DNA from: Limnephilus marmoratus
Lineage: Eukaryota > Arthropoda > Insecta > Trichoptera > Limnephilidae
Direction of reading: 5' to 3'
Assembly: GCA_917880885.1 (NCBI GenBank)
Contig: OU862916.1
Span: forward strand, 47,032,831 to 47,096,830
DNA: 64,000 bases
Below are positions 1-11,202 of the stretch, one piece after another (within the stretch, counting starts at the first letter, position 1; every line of letters begins with the position of its first letter). The translations under genes and the position numbers were made by a program. Under the pieces are notes generated by a model. It made no database searches and had not been told where the DNA came from. It saw only the letters and a list, made by a program, of their open reading frames with translations.

Positions 1-159
1 TTGACTCTGGGTCAAGGATATAATAAAGTATTTTAATGTTCATCAATTAAGCTAAGGTCAAACTAGCAAGGTCGTTATAATTGTGCTTACCTAGTTGTTT
101 GACAACTTATACGAAATTGTAATTTATGGTATTGTATTGCTGTTATCATTTGATTCATA

Positions 160-563
160 ATAAACAAAAATTTTAACAAAACAAAAAACGACTTCAAAAA
201 ATGCACTAAAAAGTAAAAAAATAATTTCGTATTCTTCTACAACTTCATAATCAACTTTATTTTTCTACTCATCAATATGTAGGTACTATTGATATAGGTG
301 AGATGTGCTTGTGTCGCACAAGCGACTTGACGAGGCGAGAGGCGATAGCGGGGCCGCGGCGTGAGGGGAGCTGTCAAGTGAACACGCCGGACCGGGTACC
401 TTTGCTGACACCGACTCCAAAAATAACAATCGTACCTACATATTGATGAGTAGAAAAAGAAAGTTGATTATGAAGTTGTAGAAGAATACGAATTTATTTT
501 TTTTACTTTTTAGTACATTTTTTGAAGTCGTTTTTTGTTTTGTTAAAATTTTTGTTTATTTTT
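160..563. repeat. Foldback element with about 130-bp inverted arms
   Basis: The segment at about 160-290 is repeated in inverted orientation at about 430-563. Both arms carry the AAAACAAAAAACGACTTCAA stretch and an ATTCTTCTACAACTTCATAA stretch. The spacer at 290-430 is clearly GC-richer than its surroundings. A single diverged arm of the same family lies at 3200-3290. No coding capacity is visible. This structure fits a foldback or long-TIR MITE, but I could not fix a target duplication, so the superfamily is open. Confidence 0.7.
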
Positions 564-570
564 TGATTTT

Positions 571-3199
571 TAGTGAATCTGAAGTACACTAACTAATTTG
601 TCTGAATATGGGTAGACCTACTAAACATGCTGCTCATATGAGACAGACATAATTTGACCATAACGACGTGAGGGTCAAATTAAGAGATTCGGCCATTTGT
701 TTCGTCAATTTGCTTCTAAGAATTGAAGAGTTCCGTTATTTTGTCATGGATTCGATAATCAGAACCTAACCAAACTCTCATCAAACTACCCTTGAAGTAC
801 GTCCTTTCCAATAAAAAAAGAATCATCAAAATCGGTTGGCGTGATATTGAGTTATTCGTCCATTTGTCGCGCACATACTTAATGCATATTTAAAACTTAT
901 ATGGTTTTCTCGTGGATGCCATTGTTGGAACTGGACCAAATTAAAATGGGACCACATGGGAAGCACCAGCTTTCAAATAAAAGAAGAATTATCAATATCG
1001 GTTCACCCAGTCGAAAGTTCTGAGGTAACAAACATAAATAAAAATAAAAAAAATACAGTCGAATTGAGAACCTCCTCCTTTTTGAAGTCGTTTAATAAAT
1101 AATAAACATTCACAACAAACAATTTCGCATGTTTTGATTTTACTTAAAATTCGAATTCTTTCGCTACACCCAGCGACTTGCATGCGCAAACAGTTTGTGC
1201 AAACCTGTGGCAATCATTTTAAATGTATGCAGTTTTAGCGTCATAAATTTGGCATATTATGCTTACTTGTTCAAATTAGAACAAATTTAGTTCAAATTGA
1301 CGTTTGTGCAATCCGTTTGCGCGGTACCGTTTTTTCCGTCTTGAGTACCTATCAGTTTACTTGTGTAAATAATATTGAGTTTGTAGACGGAGCTAACGTA
1401 GCGAAGAAGTTAATGCCATGACTTCACTCATAACTTTTTTTTGAGTGGATATAAAGGACGAAAAAATGTTTTATCAATTTCCTGTATTTCAAAGGAAATT
1501 GACACTTTCACTCACCCTCTAGTTCACTTTCATTCTGTTTCCTCACAAATTCGCCTAGAAATAAGCGTTACTTCACTGTGGCACAATGACAGACAAAAAC
1601 TCGCTATGTTGTTATTAATGTGTTGTCATTCTCACATTCAAAATATTTTCATAACAAATGACACAAGTCTTTGAATACCCAACACTCTACGGTCCTATTA
1701 CATTTTATTTGGTTTCTTTGCTTCTTTGGGTTTTTCAATTGTTATTTCTTCCAACCAAAAACACCTTAGTGTTCCGTTTTCACCAACAAAAAAGATATTT
1801 TTTTTTATCGGTGACGGACGACACAATTTTCACACTTTTCTTAAGTGCCAATTTCGATACATTGTAATTTACCTGGTGACTAAATTAATCGGCATTTACA
1901 CTGAATATTTATTACTATGTAAATGGGAATTGAGCTGATAATATAAACGTCGAACTTGTTCAATGGGTTTTGATTGGACGTCGATTTGGTTTATTAATTT
2001 GCACTGTAGTTGAAGATTCTGTCCTTGATATTGCATAATGTTTTGATGATTTGAAGACTCTTGAGTGAAATAATTGTCTTGGCACAAGCACTTCAGCCTT
2101 TCTATTAGGTAATAGAAGGGCTGTACCTCTGCAATATTGGGTATGGCAAAGGTTGCCAAGTTTTGTTCTGGTTCCCAAGATTTGGCCGAAGGGGTGTATT
2201 TATTTGTATTTTCATCACAATATCAATGTGGATGTTATTTCTATTGGGCCTAAAAGTTACTCATAGGTTGTGCGTACAATAAGTAGATAGTAACCAAATT
2301 AGAGTCCTGAGAAAAGTGGTAAAGGTCGTCCTCAATTAATTTTGTTTTTCTTATATCTTGAGTGCATTTGCAGTCAAACTTAATTGTTTGCGTGTTCAAA
2401 CAGCTTGACAATTATTTGACCTCACCTAACTATAAGAATGCGCGTGCGATGCGAGATGTGGATATTTAACTGAAAAAGAACATTTTTTCTTTTTAACCAT
2501 TTACTAGTTTTGCTTAGCGGTAATTTGGTACTTTTTTCTTTCTGAACAAGGTGGTGTCTTTTTGTAGGTCAATTGATATTTCTAAGTTTAGGTAATACTA
2601 ACCTTCGGTTTTATAGTTGTTACAATTAGCCACTTGTTCCTGTGGTTTATTCATCTACTTTATTTTCAATATTGTAGTGATGTTATTTTTTATTTCAAAT
2701 TGTAAATTTTAATGTTATTTAAAGTAATTAATTTTAAAAATAGTTGTATCGTGGGATGTTGGAAACTAAATAACTTGGATCACGCCATGCTGTAGTTTGT
2801 TATGCCCATGAAAGAATTTTAGATTATAGTTAGGTATAACTATTTATTTCAGATCACGAAACAAGTGTGCCTTCCTACAGTTAAATAATAATATGAATCA
2901 ACGGGTATATTTTCATCAGCTTTTAATATCATTAGCGATTATGAGGATATTTCTGAATTTTAGATAATCTTTCGATCCCCTTTAATTCTTTATTGAATTG
3001 CAAATAACAGAATCATTTGTTTGTAAGTTAGAAACCATTGCCCTTTATTTATCTCTTCTGTGAATCACCCTGTTATCTTTAGTGCGGTTCGACTTCCCTT
3101 TGTCGTTGGACTCTGCTTGGCTGCCAAAAGAAATAGAATTTGCACTATATAAGCGCGCAGCGATGGCAAAACTGACATGTGAGTCATTATTCTGTGTAA
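571..3199. other. AT-rich stretch without recognised features
   Basis: I see only short AT-rich open frames (up to 87 codons) with no family resemblance, scattered homopolymer runs and no convincing repeat partner elsewhere in the window. No gene is supported. Confidence 0.5.
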
Positions 3200-3290
3200 T
3201 ATAAACAAAAAGTTTAACAAAACAAAAAAACGACTTAAATAAATGCACTTTACTTTTTAAAGTAAAAAAAAATTATTTCGTATTCTTCTT
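3200..3290. repeat. Solo arm of the 160-563 foldback family
   Basis: The sequence from the ATAAACAAAAAGTTTAACAA start to the TTTCGTATTCTTCTTCG stretch matches the left arm of the foldback at 160-290 with a few small indels. The opposite arm is absent. It abuts a tRNA-derived SINE, which may have inserted into or next to it. Confidence 0.6.
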
Positions 3291-3406
3291 CGTATTTGTG
3301 AAATACACAAATTAATCAAATAAAATTTATTTGTCACGCCGGGATTCGATCCCGTGACCTTCAGAATGCGAGTCAAGCGCCTTACCGCTGATGCAAATAG
3401 GCTAAA
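3290..3406 (-). repeat. tRNA-derived SINE, copy 1
   Basis: Read on the minus strand, about 3406 to 3332 resembles a tRNA: an A-box-like CAGCGGTAAGGCG, an anticodon-loop-like ACTCGCATT and a B-box-like GGGATCGAATCCC. The head is followed by an AT-rich tail containing TTTGATTAAT. The loop resembles tRNA-Ala(CGC). A second copy at 5805-5920 shares head and tail, which argues for a SINE rather than a functional tRNA gene. The first half is too degenerate to fold cleanly. Confidence 0.7.
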
Positions 3407-3437
3407 CATCCGTACATATAATATGTGTAACGTTATT

Positions 3438-3680
3438 ATAGTGAAAACTTCTTTAGCACCGTTTTGATTTGAAACTCGATGAAACGAAAAATAGTAACAC
3501 TAAAAAGAGACAAACACATACATCTATTGGCTTTAGCCTGTGGAATGATTGATTGAGTGATTAATGAAAGGATGATTTAGCCTGCCTGAGAGAATAATAA
3601 TAATTCGATCGGTCTCCTCTTTGTGCGGTGCTTCGTTGCCTCCTACACTTGTCTATTTTAGTTTTCTGAAGGTTCATTTA
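3438..3680 (+). repeat. Interspersed repeat family C, copy 1
   Basis: This roughly 240-bp unit runs from GTGAAAACTTCTTTAGCACC through ACTAAAAAGAGACAAACAC to GTGCGGTGCTTCGTTGCC and TTAGTTTTCTGAAGG. It recurs at 52859-53085, 57092-57208, 58986-59183, 61472-61662 and 61699-62256. The ends carry a short inverted repeat (AAGTGAAA and TTTCACTT in the better copies), so it is probably a MITE. No coding capacity is seen. Confidence 0.65.
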
Positions 3681-5013
3681 TTTTCTTCTTTTTTTTCTAT
3701 TATGTTCACGTCTATCACGCTCTTGTCTTTATTTATTTGAAAGAATGAAGTCATTACATTTTTACCTAACCTTATAGGTAAATAATGTGACGTGGTTATA
3801 ACAATAGCCAAAAGCACCAATCCTCAAAATGTTATATATTAATGTATCATTAAGATAGTATTCACAGACATTTGTGGGCTTCACAATACAAAATATTTGA
3901 GACCGACTACTAATGCCGTGCAATTTGCTACACAAAAGGCTGCCAAAATAGCCCCTTTCCTGTTACATCACGACACATTACCGCCAGGGGAACTTATCAA
4001 CGTATGTTGCCCCACTGGGAGGCTTCCGACATTACTGTCACGAGACGTAACTAATGACATTGTCAACGATTCCACCTTGCATGTAGAAAGTACCTGTTTA
4101 ACTGGATTGAAAATGTTACGGTAAATTGTCGGTACTTTTTGTAATTTTCGAATGCGTACTTTTTATGATGAATGTATTTTTAGAAAAAAATATTGATCAC
4201 CATATAAATAATAACTTTTCTGTACTTACGATGAAAGTGATATCGGAGTTATTTTTGTAGCCATGATAGGTATTCCATGGCGTCAGAAAACGTTTTTTAA
4301 GAGCGTTTAACCAGCCAGCGGACCAAAATCCACATTTCGTCGAAAGTTGTTCTTCCGATCGTGCAGGGCGGTTACAATGAGAAAGATTAATTATTCTCCG
4401 TACCAGCTTTTTTAAATTATAACTCAATATCGAATTTATTTCAATCCAAATTAGCTTTAATTTATATCTTCATCCAAAAATGCTGAAAGGCGTGATGATA
4501 AAACTATTAAAATAGTGTACTTTTTGTAGTTATTTTTTGATTATAAGTATTTATCATTTTTCAATAATGTCTAAATTTAATAAGAATGTTAAAAAAATTT
4601 GAAATATATTAGTTTGTAAGTGCGCAAATAAATACACAAATGGACCAATTTTCGTCAAGAAACACATGTACGACAATATTTTTTAATGATTTTATTGAAA
4701 CTAAAATTAAAATTCTAATACATAACTCTGCTAGATAATGTATTGATTTATTTTACTGCATGATTACATTATTTGAAATGGGTGTGGTATAATACAAAAA
4801 CTTTTTTGAAAATTTAACAAATCTGCCAACGACCTATGGAATAACCTTATTATACTAAAAATTAAAAAAAATTCTAAAAATTTATTACATAACTATGCTA
4901 GATAAAAGAACAATCTTTCGAAATCCATTTATAATTTTTTGTGGAAAAGAGTCAATACGTCTAAAAACTTTTTTGAAAATGACGTATTTCCGGCTTTCTC
5001 TGGTAATGCCCTC
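3681..5013. other. AT-rich stretch without recognised features
   Basis: Nothing here matches a family I know. The 75-codon frame at 3897-4124 lacks an ATG at its stated start and shows no motif. Confidence 0.5.
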
Positions 5014-5446
5014 TTAAGCTGCCGCTACCCGAATTTCTACCGGTTTCTTACATATCTCTCTTAAACACGTTAAGTTTTAATTCTCTTAAAAAAATATATG
5101 TTATTCTTGAAGATAATATCTAGACATTCCCCGCGCCGAAACTCAAATTATATAAAATTCCCTCGATAGAAAAAAATCGCAAATATGCTCCAAAAATTAT
5201 TATATACACGTTTGTTTCAGTTATTTTTCAAGCCATATCTACGAAAAAATTCATGGTGTTTTTTTTGTGCTATTTAAGACATTTCCCGTGACTTTTGCTC
5301 TATTTTAAACGAGTCGTGTTTTATTAAACATTTTCACAATTTTCGCATCGATTTTGTCGCTTTAAATACTAGCGCGCTTCTCTAACATTCGTAATTTCAT
5401 ATCTCTCCATCTTCTTCTTTTTGAGCTCGGTTGCGGCGCCTTAAAA
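5014..5446. mobile_element. TTAA-flanked MITE, family B copy 1
   Basis: This 433-bp unit begins and ends at TTAA (5014-5017 and 5443-5446). Its ends are imperfectly inverted. In better copies the left end is TTAAGGGCCCGCAACCCG and the right end, read inverted, is TTAAGGCTCTGCAACCGG. The interior is AT-rich and shared with copies at 11203, 18205, 21424 and 22061. TTAA duplication is typical of piggyBac-type elements, which is an inference because no transposase is present. Confidence 0.75.
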
Positions 5447-5494
5447 ATAACAATTTACTCTTCAAGCACATGTTTTTCTTATTTTTTTATATGA

Positions 5495-5770
5495 ATGTTT
5501 CACAAGAGTCCCAGCTGCTCCCGTCTGGAGCCGGTGCGACTGTGGCATCCTCAATTGGGGGGGTTTTATGAGGCTGAAGGTAGTGGGGAGGAGAAGTAGA
5601 TGGCGAAGAGAAGAGGTAGGTGGGGAAGAGAAGAGGAGGTAGGTGGATATTCAGATCTGGTCACCAAACACGGCTAAAGCCATTTCTAGCAACATTGAAA
5701 CTAGTTTCATTTCTGTATGGTGTTCTCACTCCAGGGTGTGATACTGAGAGTATCTGTCACTCTGGAATAT
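5495..5770 (-). repeat. Poly(A)-tailed SINE-like repeat H, copy 1
   Basis: On the minus strand this copy ends in an A-rich tail (the T-run at about 5484-5490 on the plus strand). It contains the motifs also seen at 46632-46888, 36830-36960 and 61230-61460: ACAAGAGTCCCAGCTGCTCC, ATTCAGATCTGGT and ACTGAGAGTATCT (plus-strand reading). No coding potential is seen. The shared tail and absence of inverted ends favour a SINE or LINE 3' fragment. Confidence 0.6.
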
Positions 5771-5804
5771 GCCGCAAATATACTATGTATTATTTTTAAT
5801 GTAT

Positions 5805-5920
5805 AAATTGTAAAATAACGCATATTAATCAAATAACAATTATTTGCCATGCCGGGATTCGATCCAGCGTCCTTCGGATTGCGAGTCAGCCTTACCCCTC
5901 GACCACGGAGTGGCACGGAG
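5805..5920 (-). repeat. tRNA-derived SINE, copy 2
   Basis: This copy has the same structure as that at 3290-3406: a minus-strand tRNA-like head with GTAAGGCTGACTCGCAATCC and the B-box-like GGATCGAATCCC, then a tail with TTATTTGATTAATATG. The shared non-tRNA tail distinguishes it from a real tRNA gene. Confidence 0.7.
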
Positions 5921-5984
5921 GCGAGAGACATTATTTGCATAACTTTTACACTATCTAATGCCCAACATAATATATACACCGTTG

Positions 5985-6229
5985 ACATTGGTCACATGAG
6001 ACAGGGTTTCATCTTCGACTCGTTCTTGTGTTCAACAACTCAGCTGTGGAACGATTTGCCGGCCTTTGTGTTTCGTCCTTCCTACAGCATGGTCTCTTCA
6101 AGACCAATGATCATTCCTTCCTCTCCCTAAAAATACCCTCCACACAGCATCTCAGATGACAAGGCCCCCAAGGCCCTGAGGGAAATCATTTCCCCAGGAC
6201 CTCCTGTGTGGAGTTAAAGTAAAAAAAAA
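5985..6229 (+). pseudogene. 3' end of a LINE, last residues of its ORF plus A-rich tail
   Basis: The frame at 6000-6130 reads ...TTQLWNDLPAFVFRPSYS, which matches the extreme C-terminal LWNxLP motif common to non-LTR retrotransposon ORF2 proteins. It is followed by a 3' tail (CCCTCCACACAGCATC ... CCTCCTGTGTGGAG) and a run of A. The same roughly 110-bp tail terminates the SINE-like family A copies elsewhere in this window, which suggests that this LINE is their partner. It is heavily 5'-truncated and non-functional. Confidence 0.65.
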
Positions 6230-6734
6230 TCTATCGAACTTCTGAGTTTTTTCCTCTTATTATAATATATTGCCATATCAAACTGTGATCGAATTAAGTG
6301 AATAGCTCAATACAAACTGCAAATTTGGTAAAACGAAATCATTTTTTAAATTGACACCTACTAAATATTATTTCAATGAAAACTGTCTACCATATCTCAT
6401 CTATTTATATAAGGGAGGGTGTATGTGGGGCCAGCGGCGTGGATTTGATTTTTATACAAATTTTCAGTTTTATACCGTTTGCTGATATTTTGCACACTTG
6501 GCCTTCAAAACACGAAAAAGGTCACTTGTCTACATGGATTTTAGATAAACCCTACGTAAAACCTGTGCAATAAATGAGCATTGCACGCACAAATGTGAAG
6601 CAATGCTCATTTAATATGCTTTTATCTATATGCGATTTTTAAAGCAAAATGAATTTCTACAGCAATGAGTGTAGTCATTTTCCCGAATTCCCTGTAAAAA
6701 AAATTTGTTGAATATGTGTATGAAATAATCTGCT
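6230..6734. other. Intergenic AT-rich stretch, nothing recognised
   Basis: There is a 65-codon frame at 6376-6573 with an ATG but no family resemblance, and no repeat partner was noticed. Confidence 0.45.
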
Positions 6735-6880
6735 GAAAATCAGCTGCTCTCCAGGAGAAATCCTGAATTGTAGCTGAGCAGTGACCTTTTCATCAATGGA
6801 ATCAATGATATTGTAGATGTTGTAAAATAAATCTATTGATGAATAAACGTTTTTATTATATTATTATATTCTATTCTTAC
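6735..6880 (+). repeat. Interspersed repeat L, copy 1
   Basis: The block AAATCAGCTGCTCTCCAGG ... GAGCAGTGACCTTTT ... TCTATTGATGAATAAACG is repeated in inverted orientation at 33808-33958. Both copies run into TTATTATA-rich ends. It is probably the 3' part of an unidentified retroelement. Confidence 0.55.
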
Positions 6881-7364
6881 CGATAGGTACCTAAACCATT
6901 TATCTGTATTGCAATCTCTACTAGACACTAGAAACTGTGGAATCCACACAAGTATTTCAACTCGCAGCCACAATACTAGAGCAAGATGACGTTGTTCCAG
7001 TCCGGCAGAATATCAACCGTTGCTTCTTCACCAATCAGCATGCCTTTTAGAATTCCACCTTCTGCGTACTTTCTATAAGTACGTAATATATAGGTAGGTT
7101 TCCGTACTTATCTTCGCTTTTCCCGCCGTTTTCCGCCGGCGATAACTTTCACCGCCAATTTCTTAACATCCGACACAAATAGTAAAATCGATAGGCCGGT
7201 AACCAATGCTCCATTACCTTTTAATATTTATGCGAGAACGTTAAATGTGAACGGATTCTATCCACGGAAGAGAGAATCCATAGAACGGCAAACTGTTTGC
7301 AACTATCTACGGTTAACAGTCCAATATAGACCATAGACGGATGAGTCCAAAAGATCGTTTAAAA
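6881..7364. other. No recognised feature
   Basis: Unclassified sequence of mixed composition that includes a GC-rich patch near 7120-7200. No gene or repeat partner was found. Confidence 0.4.
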
Positions 7365-7892
7365 TCTATGTACGAGTATATAAAAATATGTTTGCTTCTG
7401 GGTTATATGTATACCTATATATATATGAGGTCTATGCGTCGCTAAACCATTCATCTGATTGCGATGAAACTTTGGGGATTTGATGTGCGCATGCCCGCAA
7501 TGATTTCCATATACAATAGTGAGTTCTGACATCATGAAATGATGCATTGCTAACCATTCATCCCATTGCGATAAAATTTTTGAGATTTCATGCGCGCTGG
7601 CCCGTGATGGTTTTTATATATAATTGTGAGCTTTGGCATTATGAAATTTGTTTAAAAATGCAATAGGTGGTACACGAGCTGTTTGAAAACTGAAGATACT
7701 GGGACTGAATGTAAGGAATGCGGGAGGGGAAAGGGAACTCGGGAGGGGGGTTCACGGGACGGTGGAATCGGGAGAAGGGAGTGGGGAGAGGGAATGCAGA
7801 GAAGGCGAAATGGAAACGGGCGAATGGGAAAAGACACGCTGGGAGAAACAATTTATTAAGTGGCCAAGCAACGCATGCCGGGAACTCGCTAG
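7365..7892 (+). mobile_element. Non-autonomous Helitron, family G copy 1
   Basis: The 3' end is CGCATGCCGGGAACTCGCTAG followed by T, fitting the CTRR end and A/T target of Helitrons. The probable 5' end is TCTATGTACG after an A. Inside are two copies of the 107-bp unit seen at 46494-47290 (ATTGCTAAACCATTCATC ... GGGGATTTGATGTGCG) and a purine-rich GGGAGGGGAAAGGG block, also present at 52129-52675 and 55319-55821. No Rep/helicase ORF is present. Confidence 0.65.
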
Positions 7893-8270
7893 TTTATAAT
7901 AAATCCGCTGTAATATTATCTACTTTTTTCAGTCCAAATGTTTGAAATATTTTAAAATTTGCCTATACGGAAATCTCGAGTGATTACCATTCCATAGATT
8001 ATTTTTCTTCTACGAGTATTTTTAATATCCTACGCAAATCGGCCGGAGTCTTGTATGCGAATGCGAAGGAATGCGGAGTATGCGGCTACATCCTTGTTTA
8101 TATGGTGTTCTGCTTCATGTCTCAACTCTAGACTGATAGGACAACAAACAACACATCAACACATGGCTAGTTATTGTAGGTTATTTTTATTTGACGTTTC
8201 ATGTTTTTGTCTTTGGTCACATATTGCTTCTTTTATTGTGTTGGTTATTTTTATTTCATAGGTTTTCCTG
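7893..8270. other. No recognised gene
   Basis: The stretch ends with TTTTTGTCTTTGGTCACA (8204-8221), which recurs at about 10515-10532 beside the other half of the broken LINE. No gene was seen. Confidence 0.4.
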
Positions 8271-8449
8271 CTGTCTGAGTCGAAGTTATGTATCACCTCC
8301 GATGATACGCCTCTTTCCCTGAGTTTAGGCCATAGCAGAGGATGAGAAACTCTGTCGAGGGCTTTGCTCAGGTCTTGGAAATAAGAGCTACAGAAAGGAT
8401 TGCAGAACCTTTTGAGTTCTGAATTTACGACTAGGCGCGCATCTGTCAA
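8270..8449 (-). pseudogene. LINE reverse transcriptase fragment (motif A region)
   Basis: The minus-strand frame contains QDLSKALDRVSHPLLWPKL, closely matching the reverse transcriptase motif A region of non-LTR retrotransposons (D-x-SKAFDxVxH). In the same orientation, an earlier reverse transcriptase segment lies at 10199-10369. Together they look like one LINE split by a roughly 1.8-kb insertion, or two fragments of one family. The flanks are not coding. It is non-functional. Confidence 0.7.
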
Positions 8450-8759
8450 AGTTCAATTGATGGTTTTCAGCGTCTTTAAGGGCATCACAGAATATCACAC
8501 ATACCAAATACCTATTTTATATTTATATTTAATATTATATTTTCCCCTCTGTCGTGCACAATATTTTTTGGTTTTTGGTTTTTATATTTTTTACAGGCTT
8601 AGTCAAAATCTGAAAGAAGTGTTTTTCAAGTACCTACACCTTTTATCTTTATTTCAAATGTTATCGTTAATTCAGTCGGGTTATTACTCTTACTACTCTA
8701 CTCTTCGGATGAGTTCCTCTGTTCTCTTTGGGATTATCTTATTTGAATATTCGAGAAGA

Positions 8760-9183
8760 GGATAGACGAAAAAATGCCACTACAAGTCGAGAAAAGTCAA
8801 GATGGTGTAAGAAGACACCTGCAGGGACTAGAAGGACAAATAAGATGCAAGAAAAATTAGGAGAGCCAAGAAAAATAATAATAACATAGCATAACATTTG
8901 TATAGCGCAGTTTTGGGATATTTCACTTCAAGCGAAATGAAGTGAGACGAAGCAAGTTGAAGCCAGAAGATCCATGAAGGGGCTAGTAGAAGCAAGAACT
9001 TCTAAGCAGATACTAGGGTAGACTGAAATTGACGAAAAAGAGGTAAAGGAAGCAAGAATCAAGAAGAATCAAGAAAATGACAGAACTTAGAAAACAACAC
9101 TCAATCAAAATCTTTATTCTTGCCCAACCTAGTTTGAGTATTAGCATATTAGGTTGCCATGTATAAAGATAATTAAACTCCGC
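8760..9183. repeat. Purine-rich repeat block with LINE/SINE-tail-like crumbs, left part
   Basis: AAGAGACAAGA-like purine repeats begin here and end with an 80-bp segment (about 9105-9183, containing TTAGGTTGCCATGTATA). That segment is repeated in direct orientation at about 9976-10060. A sequence near 8900 (TTTGTATAGCGCAGTTTTG) resembles one near 15000 and may be a retroelement tail. Confidence 0.5.
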
Positions 9184-9960
9184 AAGAAGTCGCAAGAAAC
9201 ACCAAGAAGAGCCAAGAATGAGCGAGAAGAGATAAGAAGCAAGAAGAGACAAGAAAAGACTCGAAGAAACAATAAGACACAAGAAAACGCAGGAGGAATC
9301 CAGACTAGCCAACAACGGGTGAAAATTGGAAAGAAGGTGCATTAAAAGCAAAGGTGAGTTAAGAAGTGCCAATATTAGACGATAAGAGACGAGAAGTAGC
9401 AAGCAGAACCAAAAAGAGACGAGAAAGTCCAATAAGATCCAAAAAGAGACAAGAACATCCAAGAAAAAACAAGAAAAGATAAGAATATTCGAAAAGGGAT
9501 AATCAGAGACAAGACAAGCTGAGACAAAAAGGGATAAGAAGAGACAAGAAGAGATAAGAAAAGACGAGAACATCCAAGAAGAAGCAAGAAGAGTCAAGAA
9601 GAGACAATAATAGAAAAGAAGAGATAATAAGATGCAAGGAAAGTCCAGAAGAGCCGAGAAGAGACGAGAAGATCACAAGAAACAAGAAGAAGCAAGAAGA
9701 GACAAGAAAGGACAAGGAAAGCACAGAAGAGATAGGAAGAGCCAAGCCGGATCAAGCGGAGCCAAGAAGAGTCCAGAAGATCCAAGAAAAGGCGAGAAGA
9801 TACAAGAAGAAACAAGAAGAGCCAAGAAGAGCCAAAAAGAGACTAGAAGAGCCATGAAGAGACAAGAAGATCCTAGAAGAGACAAGAAGTTCCTAGAAGA
9901 GTCAAGAGGCAAGATCCAAGAAGAGCCGAGAAGAGGCAAGAAGAACGAAGACTAAAACGA
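9184..9960. repeat. Degenerate (GAAGA/CAAGA)n purine-rich minisatellite
   Basis: This is about 780 bp of near-pure purine on the plus strand, built from degenerate 10-15-bp words such as AGAAGAGACAAGA. Long open frames on both strands (for example 9632-9955 plus, 9013-9597 minus) are a by-product of the repeat: they translate to K/R/E-rich or L/S/F-rich low-complexity strings. It is bracketed by the 80-bp direct repeats noted at 9105-9183 and 9976-10060. Confidence 0.85.
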
Positions 9961-9975
9961 AGAAAAAATATAACG

Positions 9976-10060
9976 CTCAATCCATTCCTTTATTCCTGAC
10001 CATCCTAAATTCCAATATTGGCTTATTAGGTTGCCATGTATACCGGTCGATTTAACTCCA
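9976..10060. repeat. 80-bp direct repeat, second copy
   Basis: TTCCTTTATTCCTGACCATC ... TTAGGTTGCCATGTATACC matches 9105-9183 with moderate divergence, marking a long-period duplication around the purine block. Confidence 0.65.
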
Positions 10061-10198
10061 ACCTCCTTCCTATCATCAGAGCGTGTGTTCCAAGTCCTAA
10101 CAAATCAGTGCCCCCTGGTGTACCGGTCTCACCGGGACAGGAATGCTCCTGGCTGGGGTGGTACAATCGTATCGTATCGTATCGTAGTATTCCAGTTT

Positions 10199-10369
10199 TT
10201 TTACTGCAAAAATAGCAGTATCGATAGAAATTTGCTTTTTGAAACCCATTTGGTTGCCATTAGTTTCTATGCTGGGTCCGATCTCATTTAGTAGTAGACG
10301 TTCGAATGATCGTGCGATGGTGGTGGCAATTGAGATCGGTCTATAGCAGTCCTGGGAGGTAGAGTCCAA
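10199..10369 (-). pseudogene. LINE reverse transcriptase fragment (upstream blocks)
   Basis: The minus-strand frame reads CYRPISIATTIARSFERLLL ... NQMGFKKQISIDTAIFAVKK, matching the N-terminal finger blocks (YRPISL, NQxGF) of non-LTR reverse transcriptases. Homology stops near a (CGTAT)n microsatellite at 10168-10187. It is the natural upstream partner of the fragment at 8270-8449. Confidence 0.75.
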
Positions 10370-11202
10370 TGTATGTGTTGCAATGCCACTCAGAGAAAGA
10401 AATTGTCTCTCCCTGCTTGTCCTTTCCCGTGTGATTCAGTTCACTTCCGAGTCAGAAATAATACGGGACAAAGAAACACTCTTTTTTACAAAGATTAACT
10501 GTTCTTGTTATGTTTTTGTCTTTGGTCACACACTACTTGCTTGTATCTTGTGTCGGTTATTTTATTTAGTTCATGTGATTTGTTCTTGTTGTGTTGTTCG
10601 GTTTGGTTACACATCGCTTGTGGTGATTATCTTTATTTAAAATTACTTCTTCTTATTATTATGTTTGGTCAGAAGTAGTCATTACGCGCAATGTTAGCAA
10701 ATGTTTACAAAGAGTGTTACTGTTGGAAGAATGCAGTGATGAATTGTTTTATTTCTGCGTAACCTTAGCTGTATTCATTGGAAACGCTGCGCCATAAGAT
10801 GATGAATGATGACGTATTAATGTAATTTATGAATCACGTCCGTAGTCCCAACTGTCCGGCCAGTTTAATTTTTACAATGTTCGCGTCATTTTTAGAGTGC
10901 GTACGATTTTCCATCTGGTTCACAACACTTTGTAATTCTACCCTGATCGGGGTGGGATGACGTCAGGTTTATTCAGATCTGTTGATATGTCATTTTTCAA
11001 TATTGATTGTACGAAAATCAATTGTATCCAATAAAGCTGTTCAGATTCGACGTTCGTGCTCTGTCAGATATTTTACTTGTTTCACTAGAATGCCGAGGTA
11101 GTGTTGAGAGAAAATTGATACAAGAAGAAAATAAGGAAGTTTGGGAAGAACCCGGCTACTCATTTATTCAGATCTAGTCTTTTGGTCGAGGGATCTAGTC
11201 AT
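10370..11202. other. No recognised gene
   Basis: A diverged 60-bp motif (TTTTTGTCTTTGGTCACACA ... GGTTATTTTATTTAG) is present at about 10507-10563 and again, more diverged, at about 10575-10640. Near 10968 and 11168 are short ATTCAGATCT crumbs like those in repeat H. Nothing coding was recognised. Confidence 0.4.

Noticed and set aside
3332..3406. Possible functional tRNA-Ala gene on the minus strand
   Set aside because: Although A- and B-box-like motifs are present, the acceptor and D arms do not pair cleanly and a second copy shares the same non-tRNA tail, so it is a SINE.
9013..9955. Several overlapping open frames up to 194 codons (K/R/E-rich on plus, L/S/F-rich on minus)
   Set aside because: They are by-products of the purine-rich repeat; stop codons are rare in such sequence, and no domain or biased codon use is visible.
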